Shown: one piece after another, positions 35,977 through 45,780 of the stretch
How positions within the stretch are numbered: the stretch's first letter is position 1
How the letters are laid out: the number at the start of each line of letters is the position of its first letter
NCBI GenBank assembly: GCA_009777345.1
Contig: WRMB01000010.1
Span: forward strand, 1-64,000
DNA: 64,000 bases
DNA from: Micrococcales bacterium
GTDB lineage: Bacteria; Actinomycetota; Actinomycetes; Actinomycetales; Cellulomonadaceae
Direction of reading: 5' to 3'
The notes under the pieces: model-generated
The model's database searches: none
What the model saw: the letters and a program-made list of their open reading frames with translations, nothing else
What the model was told of the DNA's origin: nothing
Program-made: the position numbers and the translations under genes

Positions 35977-37158
35977 GTGCACATCATCCGACCAGCGATC
36001 TGGGACTACGACTGGGGGTCGGGTACCGCTATCCAGGAGATCGTGGGGCGGGACGACCCGCGCATCGCCGAGGCCTGGTTCGGGGCCCATCCGCTGGCGC
36101 CGTCGACCGGCCTCGACGGTCGGCCGCTCGACCAGGTCGTGGCCGCCGACCCGCACGGCACCCTGGGCGAAGGTACCCTGCGCCGGTTCGGCGCCGTGCT
36201 GCCGTACCTGCTCAAGCTGATCGCCGCGGACAGGGCGCTGTCGTTGCAGGTCCACCCCAACCTGGACCGGGCCCGCGCCGGGTTCGCCGCCGAGGAACGG
36301 GCCGGCATCCCGCGGGACGCGCCGCAGCGCAGCTACCGGGACCCGAACCACAAGCCCGAGCTGGTCTACGCGCTGACCAGGTTCGAGGCCATGTGCGGCT
36401 TCCGCACGCCGCGCCGCGCCGCCGAGGTGCTCTCCGGCCTGGGCACGCCGCTGTCCGACGCGCTGAGCCGCACCCTGGACGACCAGCCGTCGGCCGCGGG
36501 GGTGCGCGAGGTGTTCACCCGGCTGGTCGACCCGGACCTGGCACCGTCGCCCGCCGAGGTGGCGCAGGTCGTCGCGGCCTGCCGTCGACGGCTGGAGTCG
36601 GGTTCGCCGTCCCCGCGGGCCGACCGCACCGTCGGGCTGCTGGCCGGGCAGTTCCCCGGCGACCCGGGGGTGGTCACGTCGCTGCTGCTCAACCCGGTGA
36701 CGCTGTACCCGGGCGACGCGCTGTTCGTCCCGGCCGGGGGGGTGCACGCCTATCTGCACGGACTGGCCGTCGAGGTGATGGCCAGCTCGGACAACGTCCT
36801 GCGCGCGGGGCTGACCAGCAAGCACGTCGACGTGGCGGAGATGCTGCGGAACGTCGACTACGTCGCCGCGCCCCCGATCCGGATCGCCCCGGAGACGTTC
36901 CACCACGCCACCCGGGTGTACTACGCACCGGTCGACGACTTCGAGCTGTCCGTGACCGACGTCCCGGCCGACGACGTCGCCCACCGGCTGCCCTCCCGGG
37001 GGCCGCGGGTCGTGCTCTGCCTGTACGGGTCGGTCGTCCTGGCCGACGGCGCGCAGAGCCTGACGCTGCACCGGGGCCAGGCGGCGTTCGTCCCCGACCG
37101 CGACGGGGCGGTGACGGTCAGCGGCACTGGGACTGTCGTGCAGGCTGCGGTGCCTTGA
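35977..37158 (+). CDS. manA: Mannose-6-phosphate isomerase, class I
   Basis: Interconverts fructose-6-P and mannose-6-P, feeding GDP-mannose synthesis together with manB at 49.3 kb. GTG 35977 is chosen because gaggag lies 8 bp upstream and the translated start HIIRPAIWDYDWGSGTAIQ matches the family; the track ORF runs 90 codons too far upstream. Zinc-binding motifs are visible as LSLQVHPN (Gln, His), HKPELVYAL (Glu) and PAGGVHAYLHG (His). The 393-residue length is typical. A 213-bp G-rich region without a gene follows. Confidence 0.95.
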   Translation: MHIIRPAIWDYDWGSGTAIQEIVGRDDPRIAEAWFGAHPLAPSTGLDGRPLDQVVAADPHGTLGEGTLRRFGAVLPYLLKLIAADRALSLQVHPNLDRARAGFAAEERAGIPRDAPQRSYRDPNHKPELVYALTRFEAMCGFRTPRRAAEVLSGLGTPLSDALSRTLDDQPSAAGVREVFTRLVDPDLAPSPAEVAQVVAACRRRLESGSPSPRADRTVGLLAGQFPGDPGVVTSLLLNPVTLYPGDALFVPAGGVHAYLHGLAVEVMASSDNVLRAGLTSKHVDVAEMLRNVDYVAAPPIRIAPETFHHATRVYYAPVDDFELSVTDVPADDVAHRLPSRGPRVVLCLYGSVVLADGAQSLTLHRGQAAFVPDRDGAVTVSGTGTVVQAAVP

Positions 37159-37371
37159 GGTCTGTTGTCGGGGTGTTGTCGGGGTGTTCGGCTGGGTCGC
37201 GGGGCGGGGTGTCCGGCCGCCGCGCGTCCCTCGCCGACTGCGTCGGCTCCCGCCAGACCCGGTGCCAGCGCGGCGGCCGGACCCCCCGCCCCGCTGTCGT
37301 AGGCGTCGCTGTCGGAGGGGGTGGGTCTTCGAGACGGCTCGTCCGACTGCGTCGAACATCGCTGTGGATGG

Positions 37372-38118
37372 TCAGTCTGGGCTGTTTTCGACTTCCACTG
37401 TGGTGATGCGTTCGGCGGTGACCAGCCTGTCTCGGGCGGGGCCGGGAGCGGTGGCCGGGTGGTCGGTGGTGATCAGGACCAGGGAACCGCCGTCGGCCAG
37501 GACGTCGAGTCCGAGCAGGTCGGTCAGGCGGACCGGGGTTGCGGGGTCTGCGGTGCGCAGGACGCGGTGGGGGCTGCTGGCGGGGTGGGCGGTCAGGGTC
37601 TGGTAGTCGAGCGTCGTCGTCGGGTCGGCCAGGGCCGGGTCGTCGGGAGCCGGTGGGACCACCGGGCCGAGCGCGTCGGGCTGGGCCAGCAGCGTCGCCG
37701 CGGAGTCGACCGCACCGGCCAGCGGGCCGTCGAAGGCCCGGGCGAGCGGCGGCAGCGCCACCGCGATACGGGTGCCCCGGTGCGACGGATGGTCTGCGGG
37801 GCGGGTGGTCACCAGGACGTCGGTGCCGGAGGTGGGGTCGGTCACCACGCAGGCCCCGGTGCGCCAGATGCCCACGGCCCAGCATGCGGTGCGCCAGTGC
37901 AGCGGCAGGTCCAGCCCGATCCGGGTGCCGGGGCCCGCGTCGACCTCGTCGAGGAGCAGGTTCGCGGTCTTGTCCGCCCAGTTGTCCAGCACCGCGCCGG
38001 ACAGCTCGACTCGTTGGCTGTCGCCGTCGTACCAGGTCAGCCTGGGTTTTCCGGGGTCGGCGCGGAGGGCTTGGGACAGGCGCTGGTTCCACTGCGGCAC
38101 CGCTCTACCGTAGGCCAC
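37372..38118 (-). CDS. TIGR03089 family protein
   Basis: The 248-residue protein resembles only the N-terminal third of AMP-binding (acyl-adenylate-forming) enzymes: PRLTWYDGDSQRVELSGAVLDNWADKTANLL, then DLPLHWRTACWAVGIWRTGACVV. It lacks the ATP-binding and catalytic motifs of those enzymes. Proteins of this size and position next to whiB2 are a known actinobacterial family of unknown function. It is divergent from whiB across a 198-bp intergenic region. Confidence 0.85.
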   Translation of the reverse strand: MAYGRAVPQWNQRLSQALRADPGKPRLTWYDGDSQRVELSGAVLDNWADKTANLLLDEVDAGPGTRIGLDLPLHWRTACWAVGIWRTGACVVTDPTSGTDVLVTTRPADHPSHRGTRIAVALPPLARAFDGPLAGAVDSAATLLAQPDALGPVVPPAPDDPALADPTTTLDYQTLTAHPASSPHRVLRTADPATPVRLTDLLGLDVLADGGSLVLITTDHPATAPGPARDRLVTAERITTVEVENSPD

Positions 38119-38230
38119 TGATCTTTCAGGGTGTCAGCGGGCCGGGTGTGCCGTAGCGTTCGGGGACGGCGCAGACGCCCTGGGGGGATCGGGCGACAGC
38201 TGAGATTTGGGACGAATAGCACACCTGGAC

Positions 38231-38259
38231 TTGACGTCTGGGAACGACACGCGTGTAAT
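38231..38259 (+). promoter_or_regulatory. Putative whiB promoter
   Basis: TTGACG at 38231-38236 and TGTAAT at 38254-38259 are separated by exactly 17 bp, predicting a start point near 38266 and a leader of about 50 nt before the whiB ATG. This is a good match to the principal-sigma consensus for a GC-rich genome. Confidence 0.55.
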
Positions 38260-38316
38260 TCCATATCTAGGCGACGACGCAAGACGACAGGCACGACGGT
38301 ACGGCGGAGGTAGACC

Positions 38317-38643
38317 ATGTGGGACCTGCTCGACGGTGACGAGTTCCCCACCGATGCCCGGACGCTCCCGTCGCCCCCGCCGCTGGCCGAGGTGCTGTCC
38401 CTGTTCGTGCCCGAGAGCACCGGTCCGATGAGCTGGCAGGAGCGCGCGCTGTGCGCCCAGACCGACCCCGAGGCGTTCTTCCCCGAGAAGGGCGGTTCGA
38501 CCCGGGAGGCCAAGCGGGTCTGCACCGGCTGCGAGGTCCGGGACGAGTGCCTGGAGTACGCCCTGGACAACGACGAACGGTTCGGGATCTGGGGCGGGCT
38601 GTCCGAGCGGGAGCGGCGCAAGCTGCGACGCCGGGTCGTCTAG
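38317..38643 (+). CDS. whiB: WhiB-family iron-sulphur transcriptional regulator (WhiB2 type)
   Basis: The 108-residue protein has the four cysteines that bind a 4Fe-4S cluster (ALCAQTD, then VCTGCEVRDEC) and the FGIWGGLSERERRKLRRRV turn and basic tail used with the principal sigma factor and DNA. An acidic ~40-residue N-terminal extension precedes the domain. GGAGG lies 6 bp before the ATG. WhiB2-type proteins regulate septation and cell-division genes in Actinomycetota; its position at the head of this conserved block supports that subtype. A gene-free 109 bp separates it from the giant glycosyltransferase gene. Confidence 0.93.
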   Translation: MWDLLDGDEFPTDARTLPSPPPLAEVLSLFVPESTGPMSWQERALCAQTDPEAFFPEKGGSTREAKRVCTGCEVRDECLEYALDNDERFGIWGGLSERERRKLRRRVV

Positions 38644-38752
38644 CACGCTGCGGTGACGGGCGCTCGGCAGTCCTGCTCCCAGGCGGTGTGCATCTTGTTC
38701 TGGGAGCGTCATAGGCTGAGGGTCTGGTGCACGGCACGCTGTCGGGAGTGAG

Positions 38753-41700
38753 ATGACCGCCTCCGGTCTCGCCGAGCCGGACCTGGCTGTCGCCGGTCCG
38801 GGGCTGGCCGACGTGACGGCCGTGCTGGTCACCGCGGGGGTGACACCGTACCTGGCGGAGACGCTGGGCGCGCTGGCGGCGCAGACCCGGCTTCCGGCCC
38901 TCGTGCTGCTGGTGGACGTGGGCGGTCCGCCGGGCGCCGCGACGCTGCTGGACACCACGTTCGCGGGGGTCAGCGGGGTGCGCACCGCCCGCACCCAGGT
39001 CGCCGAGACCACGTTCGGGGCGGCTGTGGACGCCGGTCTGGCCAGGCTGGCCCGGTCGTCCAGGCTGGCCGGGTCGACGGTCGGTGCCCAGACCGGCTGG
39101 CTGTGGCTGCTGCACGACGACTGCGCCCCCGCGCCGACCGCCCTGGCCGCTCTGGTGGACGCGGCCGGCCAGGCCACGTCGGTCGCGGTGGTCGGGCCGA
39201 AGCAGCGCACCTGGACCGATCCGGAGCGCCTGGTCGAGGTGGGTCTGACCACCACCCGCTCTGGTCGCCGGGTCGGCGCCGTGGTGCCGGGCGAGCTGGA
39301 CCAGGGGCAGCACGACGGGCGTACCGACGTGCTCGGCGTGGGCACCGCCGGGGTGCTGGTGCGCCGGGACGTGTGGCGCCAGGTCGGCGGGACCGACCCG
39401 GCCCTGGGGCCGTTCGGCGACGGGCTGGACCTGTCCCGGCGGGCCCGGCTGGCCGGGCACCGGGTGGTCGTCGCGCCGCAGGCCGTCGTCCGGCACGCCC
39501 AGGCGTCGTACCTGGGGCTGCGGGGAGGCACCGGGCTCCAGGCGCTGGGTACCGGTCCGCCGGGCGATCCGCAGGCCTCGTTGGCCGCACGCCGCCGGGC
39601 CACGGGGCACGCCCGGCTGGTCGCCGCGGTGTGGTGGGCGCTGCCGTTGGTGGCCCTGGCCGGTCTGCTCGCGGCGCCGCTGCGGGCCGTCGTCCGGCTC
39701 GCCGCGGGGGAGTCGGCCCTGGCCGGGCCCGAGCTGGTCGGCGGCTGGCGGGCGCTGACCCGGCCCCGGGCGGTGTGGCGGGCCCGGCGGCGGCTGGCCC
39801 GGACGTCGGTGCTGCCTCGACGGGCGCTGTGGCCGTTGCAGGCGACCTGGCGGCAGGTCTGGTCGGCGGCCTACGAGCGCCGGGCCAGCCGACCCGGGCC
39901 GGTGCGGGCCCGCCCGTCCGAGCTGGAGCTGGCCGAGCTGGCCAGCCAGGCCGCCCGGCGTCGGGTGGCCCTGGCGGTACTGCTGGTCGGGCTGGTGGCG
40001 GCGACCGCTGTGGCCCGGGGCGACCTGGTCACCCGCGTCCTGGCCGGGGCCCGCCTGGCCGGGGGGGCCCTGGCCTTCGCGCCGACCACCTGGGAGTCGG
40101 TCTGGACGGCGGCCACCGTCGGCTGGGTCGGCGAGGGGCTGGGCAGCCCTGGTCCGGCTGATCCGCTGTCGCGGCTGCTGGCTGTCGCGGCGCTGCCGGT
40201 CGGCGGGGACGTCGGCTTCGTCGTCGCCGTGGTGCTGCTCGGCGGGGTGGTCCTGGCGGGCTGGGGCGCCTGGGTCGCGGCGGGCGCGGCCACCCGGTCT
40301 CCTGCCGTGCGGGTCTGGGCGGCGCTGGTCTGGGCGCTGGCGCCGGGTCTGCTCACCGCGACCGCGACCGGTCGGGTCGGGGCGGCGCTGGCCCACGTCC
40401 TGCTGCCCTGGGTGGCGTTCGGCGTGGCCCGGTCGCTGGGTGTGCACCGGGTGGACCGGGTGGTGTCCGGTCTGGCCACGGTACGTCCGCCGTCCGACGA
40501 CGATGCCGCTGCCGAAGAACCGGGCGGAGCCGCGGCGACCCGGTCCGGACCCGTTGCCGAGTCGCAGGCCCCGGTGTTCGGCGGGCGGGCGCCCCGTCAG
40601 TCCCGCCTGGCGCTGGCCGCCACCAGCCTGGCGCTGGCCGCGGTCTGGGCGGGGGCGCCGTCGCTGGTGGTGCCGAGCCTGCTGGCACTGGTCGTCGTGG
40701 TCGTGGTCGCCGGTCGGGCGGCGCGGCGGCTGGCCGTCGTCGTGGTGCCGGGGCTGGTGCTGCTCGGTCCGCTGCTGGCCGCGGCGGTGCGTCGGGACGG
40801 GGGGTGGCGGCTGCTGCTGGCCGATCCGGGGCTGGCCCTGGTCGCCGAGCCGGCCGGTGCGGTGCACCGGCTGCTCGGGGTGCCAGCCGTGGCCGACGAC
40901 CTGCTGGTGCCGTCGTGGGTGCCGGGATCGCTGACCACCTGGTGGTCGACGCTGCCGGGTGCTCTGGTGCTCGCGGTCGCCCTGCTCGCCCTGGCCCGCG
41001 GCGGTGCTCCCGGGCGGGCGGTGCGGACCGGCTGGGCGGTGGCCGTGCTGGGCCTGGGCTGGTCGACGGTGCTCGCGGTGCTGCCGGTGGTGCAGGTCGC
41101 CGACCGGACCGGACCGGTCTTCGGCGGGCCCGCCGTGGCACTGGGCCAGATGGGCCTGCTGGCCGCCGCGCTGGTCGGTGCCGACCGGGCCGGGGGACAG
41201 CCGGTAACGCGCCAGACCGGTCGGCGTCGGCAGCAGGCCACAGCGCTGCCCGCGGGGCTGACGGCGGCGTTCGCGGTCGTCGCCGTGGTGGTGGTCGCGG
41301 CCGGGGCGGCATCGTGGCTGTGGCCGGGCCGGGCCGGGCCGGACGGGGCCAGCCCGCAGGTGCACGCGGTGACCGGCGGGGTGGTTCCCGCAGTGGGCCA
41401 GCAGGCGTTCGCCCGCGGGTCGCGCATCCTGCTGGTCGTGCCCGGGCCGGAGGGCGGGCCGCTGCGCTACCGGCTGCTGTCGGCCGACGGTGTGCAGGCC
41501 GCCGACCAGTCCGTCGCCGCCATCACCAGCCGGGACGCCGCCGTGGTCGAGCTGCAGTCGGTGGTGGCGGCCCTGGCGGCCGGGTCGAGCCTCGACCAGT
41601 CGGCGGCGCTGGGCGCGCTGGCCGTCGCCTATGTGCAGGTGCCGCTGGTGGCCGAGACCGGCGCGGACGCCGACCCGGCGGCCCGGGCCCGCGCCGAGCT

Positions 41701-42187
41701 GGTGGGCCGCCTCGACGCCACTGCCGGGCTGGAACGGGTCACCGACGGCCCGTCCGGCACGCTGTGGCGGGTGGCCGCCCCGGCGGTCGACGCCCAGGCC
41801 GCCGATTCGAAAGACAGGGTGACGTCGTGGGCGCGGCTGGTGCCCGAGGGGGCTGAACCGACCGCCGCCGCCGCACCGCTGACCGGGGACGGCCGCCAGG
41901 TGGTCGCGACCGTCGAGGCCGCGACCGCCGACCGCACGGTGCTGCTGGCCGAGCGCGCCGGGCCGTACTGGCAGGCGCGGCTGGACGGTCGTCGGCTGGA
42001 CCCGGTGACCGTGGGCTGGCGGCAGGGTTTCGCCCTGCCGGCGGGTGCTTCGGGCAGGCTCGTCGTGCGCGGTGACGACGGTGCGGACCGCACGGCGTGG
42101 CTCGTCGCCCAGGGGCTGGTCGTGGGCGCGGCGCTGCTGGTCGTCGTGGTCGAGGCGGTACCGGTGCGACGGCGGGTACGACGATGA
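38753..42187 (+). CDS. Giant GT2-membrane protein of the whiB-manB block
   Basis: The 1144-residue protein has an N-terminal GT2-like domain (about 15-300: VTAVLVTAGVTPYLAETLGALAAQTRLP, WLLHDDCAPAPTALAALV, GRTDVLGVGTAGVLVRRDVW, FGDGLDLSRRARLAGHRVV). About 14 membrane spans and long hydrophilic loops follow, ending in a C-terminal span (AWLVAQGLVVGAALLVVVVEAVPV). Proteins of this layout next to whiB2 are conserved in Actinomycetota and probably act in cell-wall glycan assembly. The next gene starts at an ATGA overlap. Opposite-strand ORFs over 1300 codons here are composition artefacts. Confidence 0.85.
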   Translation: MTASGLAEPDLAVAGPGLADVTAVLVTAGVTPYLAETLGALAAQTRLPALVLLVDVGGPPGAATLLDTTFAGVSGVRTARTQVAETTFGAAVDAGLARLARSSRLAGSTVGAQTGWLWLLHDDCAPAPTALAALVDAAGQATSVAVVGPKQRTWTDPERLVEVGLTTTRSGRRVGAVVPGELDQGQHDGRTDVLGVGTAGVLVRRDVWRQVGGTDPALGPFGDGLDLSRRARLAGHRVVVAPQAVVRHAQASYLGLRGGTGLQALGTGPPGDPQASLAARRRATGHARLVAAVWWALPLVALAGLLAAPLRAVVRLAAGESALAGPELVGGWRALTRPRAVWRARRRLARTSVLPRRALWPLQATWRQVWSAAYERRASRPGPVRARPSELELAELASQAARRRVALAVLLVGLVAATAVARGDLVTRVLAGARLAGGALAFAPTTWESVWTAATVGWVGEGLGSPGPADPLSRLLAVAALPVGGDVGFVVAVVLLGGVVLAGWGAWVAAGAATRSPAVRVWAALVWALAPGLLTATATGRVGAALAHVLLPWVAFGVARSLGVHRVDRVVSGLATVRPPSDDDAAAEEPGGAAATRSGPVAESQAPVFGGRAPRQSRLALAATSLALAAVWAGAPSLVVPSLLALVVVVVVAGRAARRLAVVVVPGLVLLGPLLAAAVRRDGGWRLLLADPGLALVAEPAGAVHRLLGVPAVADDLLVPSWVPGSLTTWWSTLPGALVLAVALLALARGGAPGRAVRTGWAVAVLGLGWSTVLAVLPVVQVADRTGPVFGGPAVALGQMGLLAAALVGADRAGGQPVTRQTGRRRQQATALPAGLTAAFAVVAVVVVAAGAASWLWPGRAGPDGASPQVHAVTGGVVPAVGQQAFARGSRILLVVPGPEGGPLRYRLLSADGVQAADQSVAAITSRDAAVVELQSVVAALAAGSSLDQSAALGALAVAYVQVPLVAETGADADPAARARAELVGRLDATAGLERVTDGPSGTLWRVAAPAVDAQAADSKDRVTSWARLVPEGAEPTAAAAPLTGDGRQVVATVEAATADRTVLLAERAGPYWQARLDGRRLDPVTVGWRQGFALPAGASGRLVVRGDDGADRTAWLVAQGLVVGAALLVVVVEAVPVRRRVRR

Positions 42188-43830
42188 GCGGACCAGCCGC
42201 ACCGGCCCGGTCACCAGCGCCGCTGCGGGAACGGTCACGACCACCGGCCGGGCCGGTCTGGCTGCGGTCGGCCGTCGCGCGGGTCGGGCCCGCCGTGGCG
42301 CTGGTGGTGGCGCTGGCTGTGGTCGTCGTCGTGGGGTCCCGTCAGACGTCCGCCGGTACCGACCGACCCGTCCCGCTGGTCACGGTGCCGCCCGCGGCGA
42401 CCGTGCTGACCTGCCCTGGGGCCCTCGAGCTGCCCGCCGAGGTCGGCGGCGGCGGCGACAGCGCGTTCTCCCCGGTCCCGGTGGCACCGGTGACCCGGCT
42501 GACCGCGGTGGCCAGCGACACCGCGGACACGGCGGAGGTGCTCGGTCTGGACGGTGCCGTCGTCGCCTCGGGGCTCGTCCCCGGCGGCACCGGGTCGTCG
42601 GTCGGCGCCGTGACCCTCGACGTCACCGCGGCGGGGATGGTCCGGGCGACGCCGGTCGCCGGTGCGACCAGCCACGACAAGACCTGGCTGGCCGCCGCCA
42701 CGACGATGGTCACGGTCACCGCGGGCGACCTGCGCGGACTGGCCGGGGCGTCGTGCCAGAGCGCCACCGCCGACCAGTGGCTGGTTGGCGGCTCGACCGG
42801 CGACGGGGCGACCGCGCACCTGGTGCTGGTCAACCCGGGCTCGACGCCCGCCCGGGTGTCCTGGACGGCGTGGGGCGCCGCCGGTCCGGTCGACCTGACC
42901 TCCGACCAGGTCCTGGTCGCCCCGCGGTCCGTCGAGGTGGTCAACCTCGGCGCCGCCGCCGGGATGCAGCAGGCGCTGGTCACCCACGTCGTCGCGTCCG
43001 GCGGGCAGGTCTGGGCGCACGTCCAGGACTCGGCGATCGACGGCTACACCGCGGCGGGCACGGACCTCGTCGTGGCCGGGGCGCCCCCGGCCACCCGCCA
43101 GACGGTCCCGGGGCTGCTGGTCGAGGAAGACGGCTCTGGTCTGGAACGGGGCGGCCCGACGCTGCGCCTGCTCGCCCCCGGTGACACCGGCACCACCGCC
43201 CGCCTGGCCCTGTTCGGCTCCGACGGTCCGGTCGACCTGCCCGGTATCGCCTCGGTGACGCTGACCGCCGGGACGGTGCTCGACGTGCCGCTGAGCGGTC
43301 TGCCCGCCGACCGGTACACGGCTGTGGTCGAGGCCGACGTGCCGGTGGTGGCCGCCGCGACGTTCTCCCGGGTGGGTCTGCCCGGCGAGCTCGACCCGGT
43401 GCCCCGGGTCGAGCGGGCCCTGGCCGCGTCCACCCTGGGCGGCACCGGCACGGTCGCGCTGCCTGGTGACCTGACCGCGACGCTCGTCGTGGGCGCCGTC
43501 GGCGCGGTCGGTGCCGCGGCCCAGGGAGCGGGCGACGGCGCGGTCGAGGTCATCGGCACCGGGGGCCAGGTGCTGGCCAGCGATCGTCTGGGCGTCGACG
43601 CCGGCACGACCGGTGCCTGGCCGGTGGCCGGCCTGGTGCCCGACGTGCCCGCGTCGGACATTGCCGCCGTGCGCGTCGTCTCCGTCAGCGGTGCGACCCT
43701 GGTCTGGGCGGTGGTGGTCGAGACCGTCCAGGACGACGGCACCCTGGTCAGCGTCCTGGTCCCCACCCCGTCCTCCGGCGGCCCGGTCGTCGTCGCCGTC
43801 CGCGACGACCCCGCCCTGGGTCAGGGCTGA
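42184..43830 (+). CDS. DUF5719 family secreted/anchored protein
   Basis: The ATG at 42184 overlaps the upstream stop (ATGA), giving 548 residues. One N-terminal span (VGPAVALVVALAVVVVVGS) is followed by an extracytoplasmic, beta-rich region with repeated WLVGGSTGDGATAHLVLVNPG and TTARLALFGSDGPVDLPG-type strands. Family membership is inferred from position directly after the whiB-linked glycosyltransferase and from the repeated LVLxNPGxxPAxVxxxxWGAxGP pattern. It probably acts outside the membrane with the upstream protein. The precise function is unknown. Confidence 0.8.
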   Translation: MSGPAAPARSPAPLRERSRPPAGPVWLRSAVARVGPAVALVVALAVVVVVGSRQTSAGTDRPVPLVTVPPAATVLTCPGALELPAEVGGGGDSAFSPVPVAPVTRLTAVASDTADTAEVLGLDGAVVASGLVPGGTGSSVGAVTLDVTAAGMVRATPVAGATSHDKTWLAAATTMVTVTAGDLRGLAGASCQSATADQWLVGGSTGDGATAHLVLVNPGSTPARVSWTAWGAAGPVDLTSDQVLVAPRSVEVVNLGAAAGMQQALVTHVVASGGQVWAHVQDSAIDGYTAAGTDLVVAGAPPATRQTVPGLLVEEDGSGLERGGPTLRLLAPGDTGTTARLALFGSDGPVDLPGIASVTLTAGTVLDVPLSGLPADRYTAVVEADVPVVAAATFSRVGLPGELDPVPRVERALAASTLGGTGTVALPGDLTATLVVGAVGAVGAAAQGAGDGAVEVIGTGGQVLASDRLGVDAGTTGAWPVAGLVPDVPASDIAAVRVVSVSGATLVWAVVVETVQDDGTLVSVLVPTPSSGGPVVVAVRDDPALGQG

Positions 43831-43834
43831 CCGG

Positions 43835-44815
43835 TCAGGCGGGGACGTGGCCGTCGGGGAACTCGGCGGCGAGGGTCTGGTGCAGGGCGTCGGTCAGGGT
43901 GAAGGGGGGTGCGAAGCCGGTCTGGTGCAGCCGGGTGGTGTCCACGGTGGTCTCGGCGCAGAACTTGCGGATCCGGACCGCGCTGATCGGCAGCGGGCGG
44001 CGGACCAGCCAGGCCAGGGCGTCGAAGCCGTGGCCCGCGGCCAGGCCGAGCCACTTCGGGATCGGCGGCAGCGTCCGCTGGTGCCGTCCCAGGTCGGACT
44101 TCATCAGCTCGACCAGCTCGGTGGTGGACAGGTCCGGGGTGTCGGCGTAGTTCACCAGGTGGTGGCCCGGGGCCGCCGTCAGCCCCGTGGCGAGGAACGC
44201 GGCGACGTTGCCGACATAGGCCATCGCCTTGTGGTTGCGCCCGTCGCCGACGAACAGGAAGCGGCCGGTGGCCAGCTGGTGGGCCAGGGTGTAGACGTTG
44301 CCCCGGTTGGTCTCGCCGAACACCACGCACGGCCGGACGACGAACAGCGTCCGACCGGTATCGCGGCCGGGCTGGCCGACCCACTCCTCCAGGACGCTCT
44401 CGGCCACGAGCTTGGTGCGGCCGTACTCGTTGAACGGGTCGGGTGGTGAGGTCTCCGACGGTCGGTCCTTGTCCAGGCCGTACACCGAGACGGTGGAGGT
44501 GAACACCACCCGGTCGACCCCGGTCTGCGCGGCGACCTCCGCCACCACCCTGGCGCCGCCGACGTTGACCGACTCGTACTCGCTGACCGGCCGCACGTCG
44601 TCGCGGTGCGCGGCGGCCAGCAGCACCACCGCGCTGGCCCCGGTCAGCGCGGTGCGCACCGCGTCGGGGTCGCGGACGTCGCCGATCGTCGTCACGTCGG
44701 GGTGGGTGGCGCTGGGCTGCAGGTCGAGGTTGGACACCGTGTGCCCGGCCTGGCGCAGCAGCGTGATCAGCCGTGTCCCGATGAACCCGCTGCCCCCGAC
44801 GACCGCAACCGTCAT
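43835..44815 (-). CDS. NAD(P)-dependent sugar-nucleotide epimerase/dehydratase
   Basis: The start is ATG 44815 with gaggagagg just upstream, giving 326 residues; the track ORF reads on into the next gene. It is an extended SDR with the Rossmann motif VGGSGFIGTRLI, the strand VVFTSTVSVYG and the active-site EYGRTKLVAES (YxxxK). The C-terminal lobe is PFTLTDALHQTLAAE. The substrate is unknown; GDP- or UDP-sugar epimerase is most likely given manA/manB nearby. It lies 23 bp downstream of a GT2 gene and ends 4 bp from the convergent DUF5719 gene. Confidence 0.85.
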   Translation of the reverse strand: MTVAVVGGSGFIGTRLITLLRQAGHTVSNLDLQPSATHPDVTTIGDVRDPDAVRTALTGASAVVLLAAAHRDDVRPVSEYESVNVGGARVVAEVAAQTGVDRVVFTSTVSVYGLDKDRPSETSPPDPFNEYGRTKLVAESVLEEWVGQPGRDTGRTLFVVRPCVVFGETNRGNVYTLAHQLATGRFLFVGDGRNHKAMAYVGNVAAFLATGLTAAPGHHLVNYADTPDLSTTELVELMKSDLGRHQRTLPPIPKWLGLAAGHGFDALAWLVRRPLPISAVRIRKFCAETTVDTTRLHQTGFAPPFTLTDALHQTLAAEFPDGHVPA

Positions 44816-44838
44816 CGACCTCTCCTCGTCGGGCCGGC

Positions 44839-45780
44839 TCACCACATCCCGCCCATCACCATAGCCGCCAGGGCGGCCTGGTCGGTGCGGCGGCGGCGCA
44901 GGGCCCCGGCCCGGCGGGCCAGCGCCCAGCGGGCCCGGAACGAAGTGTCGGCCAGCAGTCGTTCCAGCTGGTGCAGTGCGATGATGGTCTCGCAGTCCTG
45001 GTTCCAGGTCTCGGCGGCCTCGGCGGCGGTGGCCGCCGCCAGGGCGGCCTGGGCGCGGTGCCACCGGCTGGTCACCAGGCGCAGCCGGTCGGCGTAGGCG
45101 CGCAGCCCGGTGCGGGCGCCCATGACGTTGGTGTCGTGCTGGCGGTAGTCCAGCGTCGGGGTGTCGAGGATCCGCCAGCGCAGCCCCGCCCCCCGGGCCA
45201 CCGCGTAGATCGCCCAGTCGTGGTACGTCATCTGCCGCATCGGGCCGTCCGGGTCGGCCAGCTGGGCCCGGCAGCGGGCCACCAGGTCGGCGTCCAGCAG
45301 GAACGTCGACCCGGGACCAGGGCTCTCGCACACGTAGTCGAACGGGCGCTGGGCGAACGCCTTGCGGATATACGACCGGCGCCCGTCCGGCCGGAAGGCC
45401 ACCACGTCGGAGGAGACCCCGGCGCAGCCGTCGGCGATCTGGGCGGCGCAGCGGGCCAGCTTGTCCGGGTACCACAGGTCGTCCTGGTCGGCCAGGGCCA
45501 CCAGCTCGTCGTCGGCCGTCTCGACGTCGACCAGCAGCCGGTAGAAGTTAGCGGCGGCCGACCCGGCCGGTGCGCCGGGCAGCAGCGTCAGGCGCGGTTC
45601 GGTCCGGGCCTGGGCGGCCAGCCAGTCGGCGGTGCCGTCGCTCGACCCGTCGTCGCTGGCCACGACCCGTACCTGCACTCCCTCGGAGTCCAGCACGGTG
45701 CGCAGCTGGTCCGGCAGGTACGGCATCCCGTCGAAGGTGGCGAGCAGGACGACCACCCGGGGGACGTCAGGCGGGCTCAC
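44839..45780 (-). CDS. GT2 family glycosyltransferase
   Basis: GTG 45780 is the likely start (313 residues); it overlaps the stop of the upstream metallopeptidase-like gene by 4 bp (GTGA). Motifs are RVVVLLATFDGMPYLPDQLRTVL, VRVVASDDGSSDGTADWL, LVALADQDDLWYPDKLAR (DQDD) and MTYHDWAIYAVARG. This is the pattern of RfbG/alpha-1,3-rhamnosyltransferase-like GT2 enzymes. It probably works with the epimerase gene immediately downstream. The acceptor is unknown. Confidence 0.85.
   Translation of the reverse strand: MSPPDVPRVVVLLATFDGMPYLPDQLRTVLDSEGVQVRVVASDDGSSDGTADWLAAQARTEPRLTLLPGAPAGSAAANFYRLLVDVETADDELVALADQDDLWYPDKLARCAAQIADGCAGVSSDVVAFRPDGRRSYIRKAFAQRPFDYVCESPGPGSTFLLDADLVARCRAQLADPDGPMRQMTYHDWAIYAVARGAGLRWRILDTPTLDYRQHDTNVMGARTGLRAYADRLRLVTSRWHRAQAALAAATAAEAAETWNQDCETIIALHQLERLLADTSFRARWALARRAGALRRRRTDQAALAAMVMGGMW

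Noticed and set aside
38267-42244. 1325-codon minus-strand ORF opposite the giant glycosyltransferase
   Set aside because: The plus strand carries clear GT2 and membrane-span patterns. The antisense product is Arg/Gly/Pro-rich low complexity, as expected from GC-rich codon bias.
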